A stretch of DNA of 7,615 nt, taken from positions 1 through 7,615 of the forward strand of contig WREG01000091.1 of NCBI GenBank assembly GCA_009779455.1, in the 5' to 3' direction. The position numbers and the translations under genes are program-made. Position 1 is the stretch's first letter; the number at the start of each line of letters is the position of its first letter. Below are positions 1-5,818 of this stretch, in pieces. The stretch comes from Oscillospiraceae bacterium (lineage in GTDB: Bacteria > Bacillota > Clostridia > Oscillospirales > Acutalibacteraceae). The notes below the pieces were generated by a model that worked only from the letters and a program-made list of their open reading frames with translations, did not search any database and was not told the DNA's origin.

Positions 1-164
1 CCGTCCTCAAAGACGGTCAGCCATTCCGTTATCCCCGCTTTCGGGTCGGAATAGGGGTCGCCGCCGTAATTGACCGGCCCCTGAGTGGGTGCGTTTAAAA
101 GCGGCATCAAAAACGATTGAAAGAACAAAAAGAAGCTCAGAACCCAAGTTTGAAGCATTGCCAT
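1..164 (-). CDS. Hypothetical protein with hydrophobic N-terminus, partial (N-terminal 54 residues)
   Basis: Not recognised. The reverse strand reads open from an ATG at 164 to the window edge. Residues about 7-23 form a strongly hydrophobic stretch (W-V-L-S-F-F-L-F-F, then F-L-M-P-L-L), followed by a polar region rich in Pro, Gly and Asp, as in an exported or membrane-anchored protein. There is no Lys or Arg before the hydrophobic stretch, which is unusual for a cleaved signal peptide, and no lipobox Cys. A purine-rich AGGCAGG lies 9 bases upstream of the ATG, and a good minus-strand promoter lies at 203-230. A second in-frame ATG at 158 is possible. The gene is divergent from the ceramidase-like gene. 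That it is a gene is fairly likely; its function cannot be told. Confidence 0.55.
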   Translation of the reverse strand, partial: MAMLQTWVLSFFLFFQSFLMPLLNAPTQGPVNYGGDPYSDPKAGITEWLTVFED

Positions 165-202
165 AAGTAAATACCTGCCTTTCTATTATTACCCTAAGTA
201 TA

Positions 203-230
203 ATAATACCAAAAAATATAAAAATGTCAA
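203..230 (-). promoter_or_regulatory. Sigma-A type promoter for the leftward partial gene
   Basis: On the minus strand a perfect -35 TTGACA (230 to 225) is followed after 16 bases by TATTAT (208 to 203), 5 of 6 matches to the -10 consensus. It lies about 39 bases upstream of the ATG at 164 in very A/T-rich DNA. Confidence 0.6.
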
Positions 231-263
231 TACTTTAAATTAAATATTAATGAAATTGTTTTG

Positions 264-292
264 TTGACATTTTGAAAATCGAAGTATATAAT
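264..292 (+). promoter_or_regulatory. Consensus sigma-A promoter for the ceramidase-like gene
   Basis: TTGACA (264-269), a 17-base spacer and TATAAT (287-292) match the housekeeping consensus at every position. The ATG of the downstream gene is at 331, after a Shine-Dalgarno CAGGAGG at 318-324. It is back to back with the minus-strand promoter at 203-230. No operator-like repeat was seen, so strong constitutive expression is the simplest reading. Confidence 0.8.
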
Positions 293-330
293 AAAAATCA
301 AATTTTTTATGTTTATCAGGAGGTTTTTTT

Positions 331-1635
331 ATGTGGTTTGCAGGATTTGACAAAACCGTTGTCGCGCCCATTGTCCCTATTGAGGAAAGGGAGTATTTCA
401 CCGCCGGGTACTTTGGCAAAAACGCCATCACCCGCGTTGACGACCATTCTCAGTGCCGCGCCGTCGTGCTGGGGGACGGCGAAAAAACCGTCGCCGTCGC
501 CAGCCTTGATTTCGGGGGCATGGCTCGCCCCTTCGCCCTGAGAATCCAAGACAAAGTGAACGAGGCCCTGCCCGGGGTGTTCGCGCAGATCGACATTGTA
601 TGCACCCATACCCACACGGCAATTGACATTATGGGCATGTTCAGCCTCGCGGAAGGCTGCGATATGGAGTTCGTGGATCATGTGATCGGCCTGACCGCGG
701 AAACCATTATAAACGCCTATAACAGCAGAAAGCCCGGCAAGCTTTTCAGGGGCATGTCCCGCCCTGAAATCATGTATGACATAGAAACGAACCCGAAACG
801 CGCCGACACCCGCCTTACGCGCATACGCTTCGCCCCGGACGACGGCTCGAAAGAAATATACCTCATACACTATACCCAGCATCCGGTTTTCCGCGACGTT
901 GACGATATCGCGTATATTTCCCGCGACTGGCCGGGGGTCATGTGCGATTTGATCGACGGCTTCGGCAAGGACAGCCTGTTCATTAACGGGGCCATAGGCG
1001 GCGCGAACCCCGGCGGCACCCGCTGGCCGCCGGAATGGAACGGCGACCCGGATTATAACCGCTGCGACTGGTACGGGACGGCCGTGGGCTGGGCCTCGCT
1101 GCTGATTTCCGAGGAAAAAGAGCTTGCGCCCGCAATAAAGACCGCGCAGGGGACTGCAAACATCCCCCTCGCCAACCATCTCTTCAAAATGGCCCATAAC
1201 GCGGGATTCCTGCATTTGGTAGAGGAAGAAAACGAGGATTCGGAATTCAACATAGGCTCTGTCACGGAAGTAGGCATATTGATTCTTGACGACACCAAAA
1301 TCGCATGGTTCCCGGGTGAGGTTTTCCCCGAAATAGCCATAAACGAAGGCATCGCGGACGATTACTGGGTATATCCCGAAAGGGAGGCCGAAAAGGGCGT
1401 CAACGAGATATTCGGGGACGGCGGGTACAGCCTGACCGTCAGCCTGTGCAACGACCATGTGGGCTATATCCTGACCCGCCGCGACTTTTGGGTAGAGGAA
1501 AAGAACCCCTATTTCAATTTCGAGGCCCTCGACCCGGTAAGGGGCAGGAAGCATTACCAGTGCTGCACCTCCACAGGCCCCATGACAGCCGGGATTTTAA
1601 CGGAAAAACTGGCTGAGCTGTATTCGGGGATATAA
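331..1635 (+). CDS. Neutral/alkaline ceramidase N-domain family protein, predicted cytoplasmic metal hydrolase
   Basis: 434 residues, matching in pattern the N-terminal catalytic domain of the neutral/alkaline ceramidase family. Visible family landmarks are C-T-H-T-H-T at 91-96 (family HTHSGP), Y-T-Q-H-P at 181-185, W-F-P-G-E-V-F at 326-332 and N-D-H-V-G-Y at 374-379. These supply the His, His, Glu and Tyr expected to hold the zinc. The family nucleophile usually sits in a G-D-V-S-P-N segment; here the matching stretch, N-G-A-I-G-G-A-N-P at 219-227, has no Ser, so a ceramide amidase activity is doubtful. There is no signal peptide and no C-terminal Ig-like domain, unlike secreted ceramidases, so the protein should be cytoplasmic. 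The start is fixed by a strong Shine-Dalgarno and consensus promoter. The gene stands alone and its substrate is unknown. Confidence 0.75.
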   Translation: MWFAGFDKTVVAPIVPIEEREYFTAGYFGKNAITRVDDHSQCRAVVLGDGEKTVAVASLDFGGMARPFALRIQDKVNEALPGVFAQIDIVCTHTHTAIDIMGMFSLAEGCDMEFVDHVIGLTAETIINAYNSRKPGKLFRGMSRPEIMYDIETNPKRADTRLTRIRFAPDDGSKEIYLIHYTQHPVFRDVDDIAYISRDWPGVMCDLIDGFGKDSLFINGAIGGANPGGTRWPPEWNGDPDYNRCDWYGTAVGWASLLISEEKELAPAIKTAQGTANIPLANHLFKMAHNAGFLHLVEEENEDSEFNIGSVTEVGILILDDTKIAWFPGEVFPEIAINEGIADDYWVYPEREAEKGVNEIFGDGGYSLTVSLCNDHVGYILTRRDFWVEEKNPYFNFEALDPVRGRKHYQCCTSTGPMTAGILTEKLAELYSGI

Positions 1636-1653
1636 AATCACATAATGTAACGG

Positions 1654-1683
1654 CAAGCTGTTATTTCAGCAGATAACAGCTTG
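1654..1683. terminator. Perfect 11-bp hairpin between convergent genes, possible bidirectional terminator
   Basis: CAAGCTGTTAT (1654-1664) and ATAACAGCTTG (1673-1683) are perfectly complementary around an 8-base loop. It lies 18 bases after the stop of the ceramidase-like gene and overlaps the last codons and stop (1661-1663) of the opposing DUF2284 gene. Neither side has a clear T-run, so it may be a weak terminator or an RNA 3'-end stabiliser rather than a classical intrinsic terminator. Confidence 0.5.
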
Positions 1684-2203
1684 TATATGTAATTGTCTGC
1701 CTGCCGTTGTTATAGGGCACGCCCGACAGCTCGCAGACCTTGCTTACCCAAAGCCCGTAGGCCTCCATGGAGGCTATCGACTTGTCGGGGAAACGGCAGG
1801 GCGCGCCGGGGTAGGTGCAGGTTTTGCATATGCCGCAGGTCCCCGCGCCCATCGGCAGCATATCGGGATAACGCTTTTTCAGCCTGCCAACCAGCAGGGC
1901 GAAATTTTCCCTGTGCTTTGACCCGGTTTCCCGGATGGTTTCATAATCGAAATCATCCTCCATTTTGCCTATGGTCTGCACCAGAATGCCAAAGGAATAC
2001 TGCGCGGCCATGGCCGCCGCATCCTCGATGCTCCCGCAGCCGGGCGGGCATCGCCAGCTTTTGCCGTACTGATGGCAGCGGTCAACGCTGCACATTTCGC
2101 GGACCTCGGGCATAAACTCCAGCGCGTCCACGTTCAATTCCCCGGCCTGCGAAAAGCCGTTTTTCAAAGCTTCGCCAACAAGCTTTTCCGTATCATAACG
2201 CAT
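1661..2203 (-). CDS. DUF2284 family predicted metal-binding protein
   Basis: 180 residues from the ATG at 2203. The cysteine layout is that of the DUF2284 (COG5423-like) family: C38 and C43, then C52-P-P-x-C56 in the first half, and C123-x2-C126-x2-C129-x6-C136 in the second half, with further Cys at 157 and 176. The second cluster resembles an iron-sulfur or zinc site; which metal is bound is not known. No signal peptide or membrane segment is seen, so it is probably cytoplasmic. I chose ATG 2203 over the TTG two codons upstream (2209) because GGAGG at 2211-2215 sits 7 bases from the ATG but only 1 base from the TTG. It converges on the ceramidase-like gene and is divergent from the asparaginase gene. 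The molecular function of the family is unknown to me. Confidence 0.85.
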   Translation of the reverse strand: MRYDTEKLVGEALKNGFSQAGELNVDALEFMPEVREMCSVDRCHQYGKSWRCPPGCGSIEDAAAMAAQYSFGILVQTIGKMEDDFDYETIRETGSKHRENFALLVGRLKKRYPDMLPMGAGTCGICKTCTYPGAPCRFPDKSIASMEAYGLWVSKVCELSGVPYNNGRQTITYTSCYLLK

Positions 2204-2233
2204 TTTCAATCCTCCAATACCTTACAAAAACTA

Positions 2234-2261
2234 ATTATAGCGTATGAGGGGCAAAAGTCAA
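2234..2261 (-). promoter_or_regulatory. Sigma-A type promoter for the DUF2284 gene
   Basis: On the minus strand TTGACT (2261 to 2256), a 16-base spacer and a perfect TATAAT (2239 to 2234) lie 31 bases upstream of the ATG at 2203. It forms a divergent pair with the asparaginase promoter at 2347-2375. Confidence 0.65.
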
Positions 2262-2346
2262 GGGGGATTTTGTGTTTGCCGCGTCAAACGCATAAATGAA
2301 TATTCTGTTTTAAAAAAATATTTAATGAGGTTTTGCGTTTTTCCTG

Positions 2347-2375
2347 TTGACATATGGAACAATAAAGTGTAAATT
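2347..2375 (+). promoter_or_regulatory. Sigma-A type promoter for the asparaginase gene
   Basis: A perfect -35 TTGACA (2347-2352) is followed after 17 bases by TAAATT (2370-2375), 4 of 6 to the -10 consensus. The asparaginase ATG follows at 2403, with GGAGG at 2388-2392. Confidence 0.6.
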
Positions 2376-2402
2376 AAAGATTGTCGCGGAGGTTCATTCA
2401 CT

Positions 2403-3449
2403 ATGACGGCTTATAAAAAACATAAAATCTGTTTGATTTATACAGGCGGGACGATCGGTATGCATCGGGATATCAACGGTACTTTGCGCCCGCCGGGGAA
2501 TCCTGCATATTTTTTGGAAATTGCTCCTGAACTCAGGGAATCAGCCGAGTTTGACTTTGTCCCTTTGTTAAACAAAGACAGCGCGAACATGAATCCCGGT
2601 GATTGGGGAATTATAGCAAAAACAATTTATGAGCGCCGAAACAACGGCTACAGCGGATTCGTTGTCGCCCACGGTACCGATACAATGCATTTTTCAGCTT
2701 CGGCCGTCGCATTCGCCCTCGGCAAAAATTTAAATTTCCCGGTTGTTTTTACCGGTTCCCAAACAGCTCCCGATGTGCTTCACGGCGATGCGCGCATTAA
2801 TCTATTGCGCGCTTTTAAGGTCGCAGGCACGGATATAGCGGAAGTTGTAATTTGCTTTGGAGATTACGTTTTTCGCGGGTGCAGGGCGCAAAAGAAAGAC
2901 GAACGCCGATTTGACGCTTTCGAATCGCCGTCTTTTTTTCCTTTAGCCCATATAACCGAAAACATCATTATAAACGATATTGCAATGAAACGCAAAACAA
3001 AAAATGAGGATATTGATTTAAAAAATGATTTCTCAGGCGGCATCATTCAAATACCCTTAATTCCCGGGTTGGAACCCGAGCTTTTATTGCATTTGTTATA
3101 TGACGATAAATGCAAAGGCATTATACTGCAGCCTTTCGGCGCGGGAAACGTCCCGAATGAATCCCCCTGTTCATGGGTTGATTTTATTGAAGAATCAACA
3201 ATGCGCGGTAAGCCTGTCCTGTTTGCCGGCCAATTTTCGGCCAATGCCACTTTGCATTCTTCTTATGCGACGGGGAAAGCGGCTATCGACGCCGGGGCTG
3301 TCCCGACGGGCAATATGACATCCGCGTGCGCGGCCGTTAAATTTCGCTGGGCGCTGGCGCAGGCTGAAAAAACGGGTTCAGACAAAAAAGCAAAATCAGA
3401 AAAGATAAGAGAAATGATGAACACTGTTTATATTGGGGAATTTAACTAA
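2403..3449 (+). CDS. ansA: Type I (cytoplasmic) L-asparaginase
   Basis: 348 residues, close to the usual length of AnsA-type enzymes, with no signal peptide. It hydrolyses L-asparagine to aspartate and ammonia. Both family signatures are present: T-G-G-T-I-G at 14-19 (nucleophilic Thr14) and H-G-T-D-T-M at 90-95 (Thr92-Asp93). The catalytic Lys appears to be Lys164, in the stretch leading to F-D-A-F-E-S-P (170-176), and D-S at 59-60 fits the substrate-binding Ser of the family. The start has GGAGG 10 bases upstream and its own promoter. No convincing terminator follows it, so some transcripts may enter the T-box leader that begins about 50 bases later. It lacks the extra N-terminal domain of archaeal GatD, the asparaginase-like subunit of GatDE, so plain asparaginase is the better call. 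Its place next to an Asn-tRNA operon links it to asparagine/aspartate balance. Confidence 0.88.
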   Translation: MTAYKKHKICLIYTGGTIGMHRDINGTLRPPGNPAYFLEIAPELRESAEFDFVPLLNKDSANMNPGDWGIIAKTIYERRNNGYSGFVVAHGTDTMHFSASAVAFALGKNLNFPVVFTGSQTAPDVLHGDARINLLRAFKVAGTDIAEVVICFGDYVFRGCRAQKKDERRFDAFESPSFFPLAHITENIIINDIAMKRKTKNEDIDLKNDFSGGIIQIPLIPGLEPELLLHLLYDDKCKGIILQPFGAGNVPNESPCSWVDFIEESTMRGKPVLFAGQFSANATLHSSYATGKAAIDAGAVPTGNMTSACAAVKFRWALAQAEKTGSDKKAKSEKIREMMNTVYIGEFN

Positions 3450-3467
3450 AATTTAAAAAAAATTTTG

Positions 3468-3496
3468 TTGACAAAACGGCCGCCGTGTGGTAGTAT
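3468..3496 (+). promoter_or_regulatory. Promoter of the T-box aspS-gatCAB operon
   Basis: TTGACA (3468-3473), a 17-base spacer and TAGTAT (3491-3496, 4 of 6 to consensus). The predicted transcript start is near 3503, a few bases before T-box Stem I. A nearly pure A/T tract (3447-3466) lies immediately upstream of the -35 and could act as an UP element. The -35 also sits in a small palindrome, TTTTGT-TG-ACAAAA (3463-3476). Confidence 0.65.
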
Positions 3497-3680
3497 ATTA
3501 CTTAATAAACGGAAGAGACCTCATCTTTTGGGAAATCTTAATAAGAGATCCGGCGCCGGCGGCTGAAAGCGCGGGTTAAGAGAGTAGTGGAATGGGCAAC
3601 ACTTTTCTTTAAATAATAAATAAAAATGCAGAAATGATTCTGTATCAAAAACGAGCCGGGTGTGTGCAATACACACCAAT

Positions 3681-3712
3681 GTGGGTGGCACCGCGGAAGC
3701 AATTCCGTCCCG
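3681..3712 (+). promoter_or_regulatory. T-box antiterminator hairpin
   Basis: GGG (3683-3685) pairs with CCC (3709-3711). The 7-base bulge TGGCACC (3686-3692) receives the tRNA acceptor end. GCGGAA (3693-3698) pairs with TTCCGT (3703-3708) around a GCAA loop. Its 3' strand (3707-3711) is also the start of the terminator stem, so the two folds exclude each other. Confidence 0.88.
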
Positions 3713-3745
3713 CAAGAACACTGATGTGTTTTTGCGGGGCTTTTT
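3707..3745 (+). terminator. Intrinsic terminator of the T-box leader
   Basis: CCCGCAA (3709-3715) pairs with TTGCGGG (3732-3738), a G-U pair follows, and AACAC (3717-3721) pairs with GTGTT (3726-3730) around a TGAT loop. The stem can extend by G3707-C3740 and U3708-G3739. It is followed at once by TTTTT (3741-3745) and, after one A, TTTT. It is the default off state of the operon. Confidence 0.93.
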
Positions 3746-3773
3746 ATTTTGAATTTTCTGGGAGGACAATTTT

Positions 3774-5513
3774 ATGAATGTGTACAGGACGCACAACTGC
3801 GGGGAACTGCGAAAAGGGCACGTCGGCCAGAATATCATGCTGGCGGGGTGGATCGACACAGTCCGGGATCACGGGGGGGTAATTTTCGTCGATCTGCGCG
3901 ACCATTACGGGACAACGCAGGTTGTCGTCAACGACGAAACCCTGCTGGCGGGGCTGGGGCGCGAATGCGTGATTTCAGTCGAAGGGATTTTGCGCGAAAG
4001 ATCGGAGGAAACGTTCAACCCCAAGCTGTCGACCGGGGAGGTCGAGCTGAAGGTTGAAAAGCTCAGGGTTTTGAACAAAACCTTTTCGCCGCTCCCCTTC
4101 GATATAGGCGAATCTACGGACACGCGGGAAGAAGTCCGCTTAAAATACCGTTTTTTGGATTTGCGAAACCCTTCCGTCCATCAGAATATAGTCCTGCGCT
4201 CCGAAATCGCGCGGTTTTTGCGCGACAAAATGAATAAACTGGGCTTTTTGGAAATCCAAACGCCGATTTTGACCTCATCCTCCCCCGAAGGCGCACGGGA
4301 TTACCTTGTACCCAGCAGGAAGCACCACGGGATGTTTTACGCGCTGCCCCAGGCCCCGCAGATTTTCAAGCAGCTGCTGATGACCTCCGGGTTTGATAAA
4401 TATTTCCAGCTCGCCCCCTGTTTCAGGGACGAGGACGCCCGCGCCGACAGGTCGCCGGGGGAATTTTACCAACTGGACTTTGAAATGGCATTCGCCACGC
4501 AGGAGGATGTTTTTGAGGTAGCCGAAAAGGTTTTATATGACACATTTTCAAAATTTTCCGATAAAAAAGTCAGCCCCGCACCGTTTAAACGTATCCCGTA
4601 CGCCGAAAGCATGATGAAATACGGTACGGATAAGCCTGATCTGCGGAACCCCCTTATTATCGAGGATTTGACGGGCTTCTTCGCGGACGTCGATTTCGCG
4701 CCGTTCCGCAACAAGCCCGTTCGGGGCATTGTCGCGACTAACTGCGCCGGGTCGTCAAAGTCCTTCTTTGAAAAAATGCTCGGCTTCGCCACGGAAATCG
4801 GCATGAAGGGGCTTGGCTATATCTCCATCCTCGCGGGTATGGAGCTGAAAGGCCCCATAGTGAAATTTTTGTCCCTTGAAAAACAGCGGGAGTTAATCGA
4901 ACGCCTTGGCTTAAAGGAAAACGACACGCTGTTTTTTATCTGCGACGTTAAAAAGCTTGTCGACAACCTAGCGGGGCAGATACGCTCCGAACTCGGCAAA
5001 CGCCTTGATTTGACTGACGACGGCGCGTTTGAAATGTGCTTTATCACGGATTTCCCGATGTACGGCATAAATGAGGATACGGGGGCCGTCGAATTCACCC
5101 ACAACCCGTTTTCAATGCCCCAGGGCGAGATGGAGGCGCTGGAAACGATGGATCCGCTTGATATCAAAGCGTACCAGTACGACATCGTGTGCAACGGCGT
5201 CGAGCTTTCGTCAGGCGCGGTGCGGAACCACAGGCCGGATATAATGCTGAAAGCGTTTGAAATCGCGGGGTATGCGAAAGCGGACATCGAAAGCAAGTTT
5301 TCCGCCCTGTTTAACGCATTTCATTACGGCGCGCCGCCCCACGCGGGCATGGCGCCGGGGTTCGACAGGATAGTGATGCTGCTCGCCGGACAGGAGAACA
5401 TCCGCGAGGTGGTCGCATTCCCAATGAACAGCAACGCGCAGGACGTTTTATTGGGCGCGCCGGGCGAGGTGACGGAATTGCAATTGCGCGAAACGCATAT
5501 TAAAATCAGATAA
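3774..5513 (+). CDS. aspS: Aspartyl-tRNA synthetase, probably non-discriminating
   Basis: 579 residues, normal for a bacterial AspRS. It charges tRNA-Asp and, if non-discriminating, also tRNA-Asn with aspartate. Domains: N-terminal OB-fold anticodon-binding domain (about 1-105), class II motif 1 near 150-165, motif 2 F-R-D-E-D-A-R-A-D-R at 217-226, the bacterial GAD insertion (about 290-405), and motif 3 G-M-A-P-G-F-D-R at 525-532. In the OB fold R-D-H-G-G (31-35) carries His33, aligned with His31 of the non-discriminating P. aeruginosa enzyme, where discriminating E. coli AspRS has Leu. The second position (Gly82 in P. aeruginosa, Lys in E. coli) appears to be Glu79, so that marker is neutral. 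The Asn-type T-box and downstream gat genes support dual charging. The Shine-Dalgarno GGGAGG (3760-3765) is 8 bases from the ATG. gatC starts 15 bases after the stop. Confidence 0.96.
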   Translation: MNVYRTHNCGELRKGHVGQNIMLAGWIDTVRDHGGVIFVDLRDHYGTTQVVVNDETLLAGLGRECVISVEGILRERSEETFNPKLSTGEVELKVEKLRVLNKTFSPLPFDIGESTDTREEVRLKYRFLDLRNPSVHQNIVLRSEIARFLRDKMNKLGFLEIQTPILTSSSPEGARDYLVPSRKHHGMFYALPQAPQIFKQLLMTSGFDKYFQLAPCFRDEDARADRSPGEFYQLDFEMAFATQEDVFEVAEKVLYDTFSKFSDKKVSPAPFKRIPYAESMMKYGTDKPDLRNPLIIEDLTGFFADVDFAPFRNKPVRGIVATNCAGSSKSFFEKMLGFATEIGMKGLGYISILAGMELKGPIVKFLSLEKQRELIERLGLKENDTLFFICDVKKLVDNLAGQIRSELGKRLDLTDDGAFEMCFITDFPMYGINEDTGAVEFTHNPFSMPQGEMEALETMDPLDIKAYQYDIVCNGVELSSGAVRNHRPDIMLKAFEIAGYAKADIESKFSALFNAFHYGAPPHAGMAPGFDRIVMLLAGQENIREVVAFPMNSNAQDVLLGAPGEVTELQLRETHIKIR

Positions 5514-5528
5514 AAAGGATGGTTAATA

Positions 5529-5804
5529 ATGAACAATATTAAAGATTACGAAGCTATGGCAAAATTGGATTTATCCGACGGCGAGCGCGGGCGGGTGTCC
5601 GGCAGGGCGGGCGAATTGATTGAAAGCTTCAAAAAACTTGAAAATATAGATGTTTCCGGGGTTGAACCCCTTGTTTCCGTTTTGGATATACAAAACGTCC
5701 TTCGGGAAGACGTTTGCGTTAAAACAATTTCTCGCGAGGAGCTGCTGTCCAACGCGCCGGAGCAGTATGACGGGTATTTTCAAGCGCCGAAAACATTGGA
5801 ATAG
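5529..5804 (+). CDS. gatC: Asp-tRNA(Asn)/Glu-tRNA(Gln) amidotransferase subunit C
   Basis: 91 residues, typical for GatC, the small subunit that wraps around GatA and links it to GatB. Family features seen: A-K-L-D-L near residues 11-15, a helix ending in L-E-N-I-D-V-S-G-V-E-P-L (37-48), L-R-E-D (58-61), S-N-A-P (74-77) and a C-terminal F-Q-A-P-K-T-L-E tail (84-91). GatC has no catalytic role of its own. The gene lies 15 bases after aspS with an AAGGA site 9 bases before its ATG, and ends 14 bases before the shortened gatA. It is in the same T-box-controlled transcript. Its sequence looks like an ordinary GatC although its usual partner GatA is reshaped here. Confidence 0.9.
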   Translation: MNNIKDYEAMAKLDLSDGERGRVSGRAGELIESFKKLENIDVSGVEPLVSVLDIQNVLREDVCVKTISREELLSNAPEQYDGYFQAPKTLE

Positions 5805-5818
5805 GAAGGACTATTATT

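Larger units (their letters stand above)
3503..3745 (+). promoter_or_regulatory. T-box riboswitch leader, Asn (AAC) specifier
   Basis: A complete tRNA-sensing leader. The base of Stem I pairs 3511-3517 (GGAAGAG) with 3602-3608 (CUUUUCU, with G-U pairs). Directly above it on the 3' side, AAC (3598-3600) is followed by the conserved A3601, so the specifier is asparagine. This is the layout of the B. subtilis glyQS leader, where GGC-A precedes the lower helix. Higher up, UCUUAA (3536-3541) pairs perfectly with UUAAGA (3576-3581). Next come hairpins 3627-3644 and 3659-3677 (7 bp, GCAAU loop), then the T-box core G-G-G-T-G-G-C-A-C-C-G-C-G-G at 3683-3696. TGGC (3686-3689) should pair with a tRNA ending GCCA, i.e. 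discriminator G73, as expected for tRNA-Asn. Uncharged tRNA should favour read-through into aspS-gatCAB. The mid part of Stem I could not be fully paired by eye. Confidence 0.93.

Noticed and set aside
316..1554. 412-codon open frame on the minus strand opposite the ceramidase-like gene
   Set aside because: It mirrors a GC-rich coding strand, has no recognisable family motifs, and the plus-strand frame has a consensus promoter, a Shine-Dalgarno site and clear family motifs.
1693..2115. 140-codon plus-strand open frame opposite the DUF2284 gene
   Set aside because: It is Arg/Pro/Cys-rich in the way of antisense shadows and has no family similarity; the minus-strand protein has conserved cysteine motifs and a proper start.
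2207..2209. TTG as start codon of the DUF2284 gene
   Set aside because: It sits only 1 base from the GGAGG site; the ATG at 2203, 7 bases away, is correctly spaced.
3448..3466. AAAATTT...AAATTTT hairpin as a terminator for the asparaginase gene
   Set aside because: The stem is A/T only, with no GC-rich part, and lies against the -35 of the next promoter; it fits an A/T-rich promoter upstream region better.
3518..3520. ACC, or the overlapping GAC at 3517-3519, as the T-box specifier (Thr or Asp)
   Set aside because: These lie on the 5' strand of the specifier loop; the specifier belongs to the 3' strand directly above the lower helix, where AAC followed by A is found.
3521..3859. 112-codon minus-strand open frame across the T-box leader
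   Set aside because: The region is fully explained as a structured RNA leader on the plus strand, and the frame has no recognisable motifs.
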